A model generated the notes under the pieces. That model saw nothing but the letters and a program-made list of their open reading frames with translations. It ran no database searches and had not been told where the DNA came from. Positions 1 through 7,808 of a stretch of DNA of 14,152 nt are shown here, piece by piece. A program made the translations under genes and the position numbers. The stretch covers positions 1 through 14,152 of the forward strand of contig JAGOEH010000078.1 in assembly GCA_017997825.1 (NCBI GenBank), in the 5' to 3' direction. Every line of letters starts with the position of its first letter. Position 1 is the first letter of the stretch. This stretch comes from Candidatus Delongbacteria bacterium. GTDB taxonomy: Bacteria > JAGOEH01.

Positions 1-2
1 AT

Positions 3-2078
3 CAGGGACAGGTTGTGATTTACAACTGGCAAACAGGACAAAGGATGCAGCTAAATACCCCTTCCGGCCGGGAGGGATACCAGCCGATCTGGTCGCCGGA
101 CGGAAGTCATCTGCTGGTTCCGACGGTAGAAGGCAGTCTGGCGCTGATCAATCCTGCTAAACCATCCTCATCAACCCTGATGCCGGGGATTTCCCCCTAC
201 TGGACGGGCTCGGATTGTTTCCGTTATCTTGAAATCAAGTATGATCCGGAGATGCGTCCCGTTCAAAGCCGGCTAATGGAATACAGGCTGGGTCAATCCC
301 AAAGCCGGATCATTCAAGAGTATTCCGATCCCATGATCCTGAAAATCCGACCAACCCGCAACCATGAAATGTTGATGATCGATACGGATCACGGCTGTTA
401 CCTGGAAAGCCGGGAAAACCCGACCCGTTTGAACCGTGTGATCATCAACCCAGCTTTCGTACGGAGTATTTCAGAATCTTCACTCCGCCCCTCGATCAGG
501 AAGACGGTGCATGACAGCAATGATGTCTTCATTGCTGAATTCGACAGCATCTATTTCAACCAGGTCTACGACATCAATCCGATCAAATCCGGAATCGGTT
601 CCGGCTGCTGTGGGGCCGCCTCCAGTATCATGGGTCTGATCTATTACAAGGTTCTAACACCCTGGCCGACAACCTGCAACAGTCCTTATACCCATGTCAG
701 TCCTTATGGTAATTACATCACGGAAATTTATCGTCTGAATGGAGTGGATTACAATATTTCCTACAACCGCAACGGCACGGTCGGTTATGGCATGTACGGC
801 TGGATTTACCGCAATTACCTGGAGGATACCAAGGGACACATGCGCAATCTGATTCGGAATCATGGACTCAATTCGGATACCGATTGGAGTCCGACCTTTG
901 AAAAACTGATCCACGAGGTCGATAACCGTTGTCCTACGGTAGTATTAAATCTCTTGACCACTTCCGGTCACTATATCCTCTCGGTCGGTTACGTCAAGGA
1001 TAAAAAGATCGGAATCTATAATGATCCTTATGGCAACCGGAATCTGGAAAGCTATCTGAATTATGAGAGCAGCCGGATGGTCAAATATGACTGGCCGGGA
1101 CAGAATAACGGCTACGCCAATCTGAATACCGCTGCCTGCCTGATTTACATGCGCCCCGGGATCGATTATTGTGTCTATAATTCCCTTCGTTATACCAAAG
1201 ATAGCCTGTATATCCCCTTTACCATCAAAAATGCCGGAGTCTTACCGACTCTGGGAGGCGCCAAGGTCACTTTCAGCTTTGGGTTCGACAAGACAACCGA
1301 TACGCTGATCCGCTATGCCTTGGAAATCCCTCATCTGGGAGAGATGGAAGCCGTCGATACCATCTTCGGCCTTGGATTGGATTCGCTGCAGATGACGCAG
1401 CGAATGTTCATCAAAGCCGATCTGGTTACCGACTCCAGCCGGGATAAAATCCTGACCACCAATGATAAGATTCTTAAAAAATTCAATCTGAAGCAGGATC
1501 AGATTGTGCCGGTCAGCATCTTTCCGGCTCCGGACACTACGATCCTGATGACCACGTTCCAGATCAAGCTGAAATTCGTAACATCCGACAGCCTGTTGCC
1601 GGATAGTACCCAATTCATTTTTGACGGACAGGATTTGAGCGACTCCTGCTATCTGACCAGTTCTTATATCCGGTGTACGGTCCGCAACCTGGAATTCGGG
1701 CCTCATCAGGTCAGTGTTCGCTTGCTGAAGCAATCCGGTTATATTGAAAAACTGAACTGGAGCTTTACGGTATCGGCGACCGGAGTCGAAGAGGATGATC
1801 AGCTTGAATCGTTACGTACCTGGCGGTTGGAGGCTCCCATCTATCCAAATCCGGCCAACCATGAGATATTCATTCCGATCCGTTCCAACGGTGTTCGAAG
1901 CATGGTTATCAGCCTTTACACCATCCAGGGGCAAAAGATTATGGAACAATCGATGGAGACGGCTAACGGTATCCAGCATTTGAAACTGAATACGGACGAT
2001 TTGGCATCCGGGATTTATTTGGTGAGGATCAAAGATCCGGATCGAACGTTGATCCGAAAGGTCACGATCATTAAATAA
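3..2078 (+). CDS. Secreted C39-like cysteine peptidase with propeller and T9SS sorting domain (5' partial)
   Basis: The reading frame is open to the window edge, so the N-terminus is missing; residue numbers count from a GTG at 15, which is probably internal. Residues 1-60 look like the end of a TolB/WD40-like propeller (PIWSPDGSHLLV). Residues about 175-380 resemble a C39-like papain-fold peptidase: Q183 in FNQVYD, C199 in GSGCCGAAS, H319 in SGHYILSVGY and D337 in YNDPYGN give the expected Gln, Cys, His, Asp order. Residues about 385-490 look CARDB-like and about 500-597 form another beta-sandwich. The tail from Y610 (YPNPAN) to the terminal IRKVTIIK, including LASGIYLVRI, matches the T9SS type A sorting domain, so the protein is probably exported across the outer membrane. 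It could process proteins or peptidoglycan peptides; the substrate is unknown. A terminator follows closely. Domain calls are from motif recognition, not a search. Confidence 0.8.
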   Translation, partial: QGQVVIYNWQTGQRMQLNTPSGREGYQPIWSPDGSHLLVPTVEGSLALINPAKPSSSTLMPGISPYWTGSDCFRYLEIKYDPEMRPVQSRLMEYRLGQSQSRIIQEYSDPMILKIRPTRNHEMLMIDTDHGCYLESRENPTRLNRVIINPAFVRSISESSLRPSIRKTVHDSNDVFIAEFDSIYFNQVYDINPIKSGIGSGCCGAASSIMGLIYYKVLTPWPTTCNSPYTHVSPYGNYITEIYRLNGVDYNISYNRNGTVGYGMYGWIYRNYLEDTKGHMRNLIRNHGLNSDTDWSPTFEKLIHEVDNRCPTVVLNLLTTSGHYILSVGYVKDKKIGIYNDPYGNRNLESYLNYESSRMVKYDWPGQNNGYANLNTAACLIYMRPGIDYCVYNSLRYTKDSLYIPFTIKNAGVLPTLGGAKVTFSFGFDKTTDTLIRYALEIPHLGEMEAVDTIFGLGLDSLQMTQRMFIKADLVTDSSRDKILTTNDKILKKFNLKQDQIVPVSIFPAPDTTILMTTFQIKLKFVTSDSLLPDSTQFIFDGQDLSDSCYLTSSYIRCTVRNLEFGPHQVSVRLLKQSGYIEKLNWSFTVSATGVEEDDQLESLRTWRLEAPIYPNPANHEIFIPIRSNGVRSMVISLYTIQGQKIMEQSMETANGIQHLKLNTDDLASGIYLVRIKDPDRTLIRKVTIIK

Positions 2079-2114
2079 TTTGGTAGGTGCACCACTTCGG
2101 GGCGTACAGAAATC

Positions 2115-2151
2115 AAAAGGAGCAGTTCTGATAAGGGCTGCTCCCTTTTTT
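2115..2151 (+). terminator. Intrinsic terminator of the C39-like peptidase gene
   Basis: A perfect 7-bp stem, GGAGCAG (2119-2125) with CTGCTCC (2138-2144), has a 12-nt loop and is followed by C and six T. It lies 36 bp after the stop codon of the upstream rightward gene. On the minus strand the stem is followed by TTTTG, so it may also stop leftward transcription weakly. Confidence 0.85.
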
Positions 2152-2245
2152 AAAGCCTCAGTATGATGATCATAGCCGTTATCAGATTAATCCGTCTGCA
2201 ATTCAATCCCCTTTTCCTCCAGCACATCCTTCCGGAACAGGTATG
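2152..2245. other. Unassigned spacer beyond the intron remnant
   Basis: Between the rightward terminator and the recognisable intron sequence I see no gene. On the minus strand a short open frame runs on from the intron-like sequence and ends at a TAA (2189-2187), reading ...KVPYLFRKDVLEEKGIE and three or four more residues. It has no start or ribosome binding site of its own. It may be the broken tail of another gene, a diverged part of the intron, or chance. Confidence 0.4.
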
Positions 2246-2425
2246 GGACTTTGAAGAATTGTGCTTTCTCATCCGAATGATATGCCTCTTATACGGTTTC
2301 TGTTCGTCAGGGCAGTGATTTGCTTACAGCTTCCTTCAGATTCGGGGTCACCCCAGACATCCTTGCTGTTCGGTTAACAGTTCCAGGACTTGCACCTCCA
2401 AGCAAGTGCGCCCTGCCGGGCGCAC
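2246..2425 (-). mobile_element. Degenerate 5' fragment of a group IIC intron (domain I only)
   Basis: Read on the minus strand from 2425, this begins GTGCGCCCGGCAGGGCGCAC, an 8-bp hairpin with a GGCA loop that matches the 5' end of group IIC introns such as that of Oceanobacillus iheyensis (GUGUGCCCGGCAUGGGUGCA). Further landmarks follow in the same order as in that intron, from memory: GGAGGTGCAAGTCC, AAGGATGTC, GAATCTGAAGGAAGC, TGACGAACAGAAACC, ATAAGAGGC, GGATGAG and CAAAGTCC (ending near 2246). Beyond that the match fades. No reverse transcriptase/maturase frame and no domain V/VI (AGCC...GGTTC type) is present before the next gene, so it is a truncated, presumably immobile relic. It starts three bases past the U-tract of the leftward operon terminator, and group IIC introns characteristically insert behind terminator hairpins in this orientation. 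The identification rests on recalled sequence. Confidence 0.72.
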
Positions 2426-2428
2426 AAC

Positions 2429-2467
2429 AAAAAAGCGGGTACGGAAGAAAACCGTACCCGCTTTTTA
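2429..2467 (-). terminator. Strong intrinsic terminator of the leftward operon
   Basis: A perfect 10-bp stem, GCGGGTACGG (2435-2444) with CCGTACCCGC (2452-2461), and a 7-nt loop are flanked by A6 on the left and T5 on the right. On the minus strand it ends in six T and lies 26 bp after the stop codon of the 722-aa FN3 gene. The symmetry makes it able to work in both directions. The 9 nt following the stem on the minus strand (TTTTTTGTT) form the 5' exon junction of the intron remnant. Confidence 0.92.
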
Positions 2468-2492
2468 CATGCGTTAGTATCGAGAGATAAGC

Positions 2493-4661
2493 TTATCGAA
2501 CGATAATCGCGCGGCGAATCTGGGTATCGCCTTTTCTATAAAGAATCTCACCCGTGTCCGGATCCTTCTGATCCTCATCGACGGTAAAATGAACGATATA
2601 GATACCGCTGACAATGATCTGGTTGGAAGAGGTGGCGGATTCCCAAGCCTGATCACCGCTGCCGTCGATGTGATGAATGGTTTCGATCAGATCACCATTG
2701 ACGGTAAAGATGCGGATGGTACATTTACCGGGGATATTCAGGAACATCATTTTATCTTTTTCGCCGGTGTACTGGATATTCCGGGCTTTGATGTTGTAGG
2801 GATTGGGAACAATCCGTATATCCTCCAGGCTCTTACCTGCCTTACGCCGCAGATAAGCCCCATCGGTGGTTCGGGTATAGAAGCGGTTGCTGTACAGCGG
2901 ACCGGTCGGATTGAGTTCATTGCTGGTATTGTTGCTGCCGTCATTAACCGCGACAATATAGTAATAATAAGAGAATCCACGGACCGGAGACAGATCGTCA
3001 TACTTGGTTACACCCGGCAGAGCGGTATGGATCTTGACATACCCGGAGGTATCCGGTTTACCTGTGGCCCGATAAATCTCATAACCGGCAAAACCCGCTT
3101 CCGATTCTGAGACGCTGGGTGACCAACTCAAGCTGATTCGATCGCCGCCCGATTCTACGTTGAACATAGCCGGGGGAGCCGGGGGTTGGGGAATGGCAAA
3201 TCCGGAATCAAAGTTTCGTTTGGCACGGCTTATGGTCAGCATAATCGAGTCTTTACCCGTCCATACCCAATGATCCTTGTATTCATTCTCATCGGTAGTG
3301 GTCTGGCCGTTCGGCAAAATAAACGGACCGTTATCGTTAGGATCATTATAAGCTTTCAGCCATCGGGCCCCAATCTCTTCACAAAGGGTTCGACTCAATC
3401 CATGAACCCCTTCCACTTCCACGATTACAATACTATCACCAAAAGCCAGATCCCACGGACCATAACAGCGCCAGATATTCATTCCCGCTTCATTTCCATG
3501 AGCTGTAACCGGACTGACTCCCCCTGCTGCATTATTATCTTCATCAAACCGATTGGTTCCACCCAAAGTCGAATTGTTTTCATAAGGAATGCCGGATGTC
3601 AGAAGGTATGCTTTAGCCATGTTGACGGTATCGGTCAGATCCGTTACCCCGCCATAATACGAATCACCCAGATGCCATCCCAGCAGATTGGGCTGATGGG
3701 GATCATCGGTATGATCGGCCGGGCTTTTATCGACATGCAGAATTCCAATACCGGGGTGATTGGGACCTGCCAATCGTCCTCCCTTGGCACGCCAGGGAGC
3801 CCCAATATTATCATATGTCGTGTTTTTAACGGATTGTCCCATCCACTGAAAACCACAGCGAATCCAGTCTACAATCGGATTGGCTTCGGTGATTTTTTCC
3901 TGATAATGATCAGCATAATTCTCACCCCGCTGAGTCGACCAGCTATACTTCCCCCATTCCTGCTGGCCATCCATCACATCCGCTCCATCCCAACCGCAGG
4001 AATAACGGGACCAGTAAGTAGTCCGAAATTCGGTAATTGGATCCTGAGATTCAATATCATCATCATAATCCCGGTTCCCCGTATTCTTAAAGGTATAAAC
4101 ATTGATAAAATAGTTATCGTGATACTGCTGGGTAAAATAATAGACTTTACGGGTAACCGTCACACCCATCACAGTATTGAAAACACTGGTCACCACCCGA
4201 TCAGCAATCTGGGTGGGATCGACACTATCAACATCCGCAATGTAGGGAGCTTTGACATTACTTCCATCAACATACACATTGGGAGTTTCAAATTTCGAGG
4301 TCTGGTTTAGAACAACCGGGAAAATTGTAATTCCAACGCCGGGCTGATAGAAATCAAACGCAAAGGAAGATTTGGTTTTACCGACTTCATCGGTATAATT
4401 ACGACACCCCATGACGACTCGATTGATGACGGCATTATCCTGTTTCGAGTATTCAGCCGGATAAACCAGTCCCTCGTAGTAAGAAGCAGCTTCATAGGCT
4501 CGTTCACGGCCATAACTTGCAATAAAAGACTGGAGCGGACCGGTTCGAATATAACGACGATCAGTAGCAGTCACCTGCGCATTGATCATCATCGGTTGGA
4601 TTAATGCCACCAGATTGATGATCATAAGGAATATCAGGCTTTTATTTTTCATTCTGTTCAT
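2493..4661 (-). CDS. Secreted FN3-domain protein with T9SS-like C-terminal domain
   Basis: This is a 722-aa exported protein, last gene of the leftward operon, starting 27 bp after the TonB receptor stop. AAAGGT lies 8 nt before ATG 4661; the alternative Met4 is less well placed. Residues 1-28 form a signal peptide (cleavage likely INA/Q). Residues 30-485 are an unrecognised, Trp/Tyr/Asp-rich region without a catalytic motif that I can name. Residues about 493-590 are a fibronectin type III domain (ISLSWSPS, GYEIYRA, YYYYIVAVND). The end, from IVPNPYN (V618-N623) through SGIYIVHFTV to RRAIIVR, has the layout of a T9SS or FlgD-like C-terminal beta domain, but with an extra charged loop before the final strand. 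It is probably displayed on the cell surface and may work with the TonB receptor encoded just before it, for example as a ligand-binding or polymer-binding partner; that role is inferred from position only. Confidence 0.85.
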   Translation of the reverse strand: MNRMKNKSLIFLMIINLVALIQPMMINAQVTATDRRYIRTGPLQSFIASYGRERAYEAASYYEGLVYPAEYSKQDNAVINRVVMGCRNYTDEVGKTKSSFAFDFYQPGVGITIFPVVLNQTSKFETPNVYVDGSNVKAPYIADVDSVDPTQIADRVVTSVFNTVMGVTVTRKVYYFTQQYHDNYFINVYTFKNTGNRDYDDDIESQDPITEFRTTYWSRYSCGWDGADVMDGQQEWGKYSWSTQRGENYADHYQEKITEANPIVDWIRCGFQWMGQSVKNTTYDNIGAPWRAKGGRLAGPNHPGIGILHVDKSPADHTDDPHQPNLLGWHLGDSYYGGVTDLTDTVNMAKAYLLTSGIPYENNSTLGGTNRFDEDNNAAGGVSPVTAHGNEAGMNIWRCYGPWDLAFGDSIVIVEVEGVHGLSRTLCEEIGARWLKAYNDPNDNGPFILPNGQTTTDENEYKDHWVWTGKDSIMLTISRAKRNFDSGFAIPQPPAPPAMFNVESGGDRISLSWSPSVSESEAGFAGYEIYRATGKPDTSGYVKIHTALPGVTKYDDLSPVRGFSYYYYIVAVNDGSNNTSNELNPTGPLYSNRFYTRTTDGAYLRRKAGKSLEDIRIVPNPYNIKARNIQYTGEKDKMMFLNIPGKCTIRIFTVNGDLIETIHHIDGSGDQAWESATSSNQIIVSGIYIVHFTVDEDQKDPDTGEILYRKGDTQIRRAIIVR

Positions 4662-4688
4662 TATTCTTTACCTTTGTTTGAATTGAGG

Positions 4689-7600
4689 TTAGAAATTAAA
4701 ACGGAAACCGAAGGTAAATTGGCGAGGATTCAGAAAAGTAACCGAGGTAATATTCGGCATATTGATATAAGCCTTGTCATCGATCCGTTTCTGGTTACGG
4801 GCCGCGATATCGGGATCATTGTTGGGATTGGATTCCAACGGATCATAGGCTACACTGACCGGCCTATAGTCTCCAACCCGGTCATTCCCTTTCTGATCCC
4901 CTTCTTCCCAGGAAAAGCGGAGTGAAGCCAGATAATCCTGATAATCATAACTGTCGGCAAAACCGGCATAATTCAAGTATTTCAGGTTAAATACATTGGT
5001 AATGTCCAAATAAAATTGGATATCCTTCTTGCTGATCCGGATGACCTTGGACAAACGCATATCCATGGTAAAATTGTCACGCCATTGGACATTATTCACC
5101 ACATAAGGCAGATTATTGGGATTATAAGTCGTATAGGAGCCCGCCCGCCAATTGGCCAGAATATTCATATTCCACTCACCCAGCGGATAAAAACCGTTCC
5201 AATTGGGACCAATCTTCTCCGGAGTATGAAGATCAATACTGGCTCTGGCATAAGGCCGGGCCCGGGGTTTGTCCTGATAGGGCGGATTGTTGATCAACCA
5301 ATTCCTCTGTTTATTCGGATCTTCGTAATAGTACTGCAGATCAAAATATCCGGAGCTCTTGACATCATAGGTATAATTGACAAATCCGCTGATCCATTTC
5401 CCCAGCCGCTTGGTTACGGTCAGTTCCAGCCCTCGGATATCGGCATAGTTATTGTTATCAATCTGGCTGTAATTGATGGATGAATTGATATTAATATAGG
5501 TGATCCAGTTGGCTTGATTGCTGACATCCTTATAATAAGCCGCGATATTGACCAGGAACATATTCATGACATTGTGAGCATAACCTAATTCATAAGCCAC
5601 CGTTTTTTCCATCTTGGAATTGGGATTTCCAATCGAGGTGACCTGTCCGTTGCTTTCACGCTGGATCCTGAAACGGAAATTGGATTCCGGTTCGGCATAA
5701 AAATGGCCGTAGTTGAAATAGAGTTTGGAATTGATGCTGATCGGATGAGAGACACCCAGACGGGGACTGAGGGCCCACTGAGCCTCTGAATTCTCGGTTT
5801 TGACCGTTGTTTCCAAGCTATTACCATAACCGGAACCCAAATTTTTATCATAGGTATCAAAAATATAGACATCCGAATTGGCATCGGAATAATCCAAACG
5901 GAGACCGACATTGGCGATAAAGCCTTCGAATTCCAGTTTGTCCTGAACATAGGCGCCGATTCGATAAGGAGTGACATCGTAAATCTGGCTTCGGCACCAC
6001 GAGGAAGCGGCCCAGGTCTCAGTGAAGGAATGAATATCATAGTTATTCAGCGTCAGATTCAAACCAGTCTTGATCTGATTGCGCTGTCCCACCTGACTGG
6101 TCAGATCGACGCTGGCTTTGAAGGTGGTAATATCGCTGTGATCCCGGCCCAGATTCATCCAACCGCCGGTTCGCATCCCTTCAATGGCTGAAGTACTATA
6201 ACCCCAATAGCCATAAGGAGCTTCATCAACATAATACCCGGGGATAATTTCATTAACCTTGGAGGTATCGCGAACTGAGGTCTGGGTTGTTCGATAGCGG
6301 TTGATATTGTTCTGCAGACTGACTTCATAAAAAGTCGTTTGGCTCATCATGTGGGTGAACTTTAAGCCCATCATATTGCGGTATATAGCACTGGGACTGT
6401 AATATCCAGGCACATACAGCACGCTGAGGCCTTCCGAGCTGCTCAATATGTCGGCTACTTCACTGTTGTCACTCAACACTCGCCCGGTTGGGGTGGTGGT
6501 CCACTGGTAGGGGCAAACGCCATAGGTTTCTCCGTACAAACCGGAGAAAACCAACTTCATGTTGGAGTTTAAGTCAGAGGTAATCTTGATCTGGGTATGG
6601 TTATTGGAATAAGCATCGCGGGAAAGCGGGTAGATATACATTTCCTTTTCACGGAAATGGGAGATATAAAAACGCATTTTTCCCAGCTTATTGCTGAAGA
6701 TCGGCAAGGGACCGCCGAAACCGGCATCGATCACATAATCAGGATCTTCGATATCACCCTGACGGCGGTGCTGCCACTCGTACAACCGTTTGGCCCCTTC
6801 GGGAGTCAAATCATTATTAGGATCATTATCAATCAAAGTATTGGCGGCAATCTGATTCCAACCGCCGAATGTCACATATTGATTTCTGGTATTAGCATCC
6901 CAGGCCCCATTGTTGGTACCGGTCCAGCAAACCTGCGGGTCCATATAGGGGCGGTTAAAGTAGGACATCGGGTCATACAGCGAGATACCAAAGTGTTTAT
7001 CCTGGGGCGGAGTATACTGCAGGTTGACCGTTCCGCTGTAGCGGGCCACATCGCCCTCTTTGGTCACTACATTGACCAATCCGGAACGGACATTTCCGTA
7101 TTCAGCGTTAAATCCGCCGGTCTGAATCTGAATTTCCTGAACCGAACTCAAACTGACGGCCGAGTAAGGAATATTGGATCGTTCGTCGTTCAGGGAAAGA
7201 CCATCGATCATAAAAGCAGTTTCCTTGGCCGCTCCGCCGCGGATTTCCACGCCCTGGGAACCGATCAGGATACCGGCCTGCAACGATACCACATTATTGA
7301 CATTCTGGACCGGCAGGTTTTTGATGACCTTGGATTCCACGTTCATCTGGCTGTTGGAGATATCCTTAACCACAGCCGCCCGTTGGGCCACAATTACGAC
7401 TTCTTCTCCCATCACCGCCTGCGGTTTCATGTTGGCATTGAGTTGGGTGGTCAGATCGATCTGAACCTTGACCTTCTTAACGATATACTCGGCATAACCG
7501 ATCATGGAAAACTTGATGGTATATTCACCGGGCGAAACGTTCAGAATGGTAAAGTAACCATTGGCATCGCTGGCCGCTCCCTGTTTGATGGCCATATCAA

Positions 7601-7769
7601 CTTCGATATCATCCATCCAGATAGCATCCAGGATGACATTGACACTGGGCAGGGGTTCACCGCTTTCGGCATCGACCACCCGGCCGGCGATTTTGCCTGC
7701 CGTTCCGGCCGCCCACAGCGCCGAATAACACCCGATCAGCAGTAGTATTATACTCAAAACTTTTCGCAT
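4689..7769 (-). CDS. TonB-dependent outer-membrane receptor with carboxypeptidase-regulatory N-domain
   Basis: A 1026-aa TonB-dependent transporter, expected to import a bound ligand across the outer membrane using proton-motive force relayed by TonB. The start at 7769 is fixed by a perfect AAGGAGG (7777-7783) 7 nt upstream. Residues 1-20 are a signal peptide (ALWA/A). Residues about 24-115 are a carboxypeptidase-regulatory-like beta-sandwich (GKIAGRVVDAESGEPLPSVN ... GYFTI), with an unusual insert at 48-63. EEVVIVA (122-128) resembles a TonB box. Residues about 135-237 are the plug (VEIRGGA, FMIDGL, EIQIQTGGFNAEYGN, SGLVNVVTKEG). The rest is a 22-strand-type barrel ending in FTFGFRFNF with the terminal Phe typical of barrel proteins. 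It resembles the Oar/CarboxypepD-reg receptors of FCB bacteria more than SusC, and no SusD is encoded nearby. The ligand is unknown. It sits third in the operon, 39 bp after the PorV-family gene. Confidence 0.93.
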   Translation of the reverse strand: MRKVLSIILLLIGCYSALWAAGTAGKIAGRVVDAESGEPLPSVNVILDAIWMDDIEVDMAIKQGAASDANGYFTILNVSPGEYTIKFSMIGYAEYIVKKVKVQIDLTTQLNANMKPQAVMGEEVVIVAQRAAVVKDISNSQMNVESKVIKNLPVQNVNNVVSLQAGILIGSQGVEIRGGAAKETAFMIDGLSLNDERSNIPYSAVSLSSVQEIQIQTGGFNAEYGNVRSGLVNVVTKEGDVARYSGTVNLQYTPPQDKHFGISLYDPMSYFNRPYMDPQVCWTGTNNGAWDANTRNQYVTFGGWNQIAANTLIDNDPNNDLTPEGAKRLYEWQHRRQGDIEDPDYVIDAGFGGPLPIFSNKLGKMRFYISHFREKEMYIYPLSRDAYSNNHTQIKITSDLNSNMKLVFSGLYGETYGVCPYQWTTTPTGRVLSDNSEVADILSSSEGLSVLYVPGYYSPSAIYRNMMGLKFTHMMSQTTFYEVSLQNNINRYRTTQTSVRDTSKVNEIIPGYYVDEAPYGYWGYSTSAIEGMRTGGWMNLGRDHSDITTFKASVDLTSQVGQRNQIKTGLNLTLNNYDIHSFTETWAASSWCRSQIYDVTPYRIGAYVQDKLEFEGFIANVGLRLDYSDANSDVYIFDTYDKNLGSGYGNSLETTVKTENSEAQWALSPRLGVSHPISINSKLYFNYGHFYAEPESNFRFRIQRESNGQVTSIGNPNSKMEKTVAYELGYAHNVMNMFLVNIAAYYKDVSNQANWITYININSSINYSQIDNNNYADIRGLELTVTKRLGKWISGFVNYTYDVKSSGYFDLQYYYEDPNKQRNWLINNPPYQDKPRARPYARASIDLHTPEKIGPNWNGFYPLGEWNMNILANWRAGSYTTYNPNNLPYVVNNVQWRDNFTMDMRLSKVIRISKKDIQFYLDITNVFNLKYLNYAGFADSYDYQDYLASLRFSWEEGDQKGNDRVGDYRPVSVAYDPLESNPNNDPDIAARNQKRIDDKAYINMPNITSVTFLNPRQFTFGFRFNF

Positions 7770-7808
7770 TGAAATTCCTCCTTGATCAGAGTCTCTTAAT
7801 CATTAAGG

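Noticed and set aside
2406-2425. 8-bp GC-rich hairpin considered as a further terminator or REP-like palindrome
   Set aside because: No T-tract follows on either strand, and the sequence and position match the 5' stem of a group IIC intron instead.
3186-4310. Long plus-strand open frame (374 codons) opposite the FN3 gene
   Set aside because: It is antisense to a gene with a signal peptide, a ribosome binding site and recognisable domains. Its translation is low-complexity Ile/Pro/Gly/Thr-rich without motifs, and it has no promoter or ribosome binding site. It arises from the codon use of the true gene.
6597-7745. Long plus-strand open frame (382 codons) opposite the TonB receptor N-terminal half
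   Set aside because: The opposite strand encodes conserved plug and regulatory-like domains, and the antisense translation has no recognisable features.
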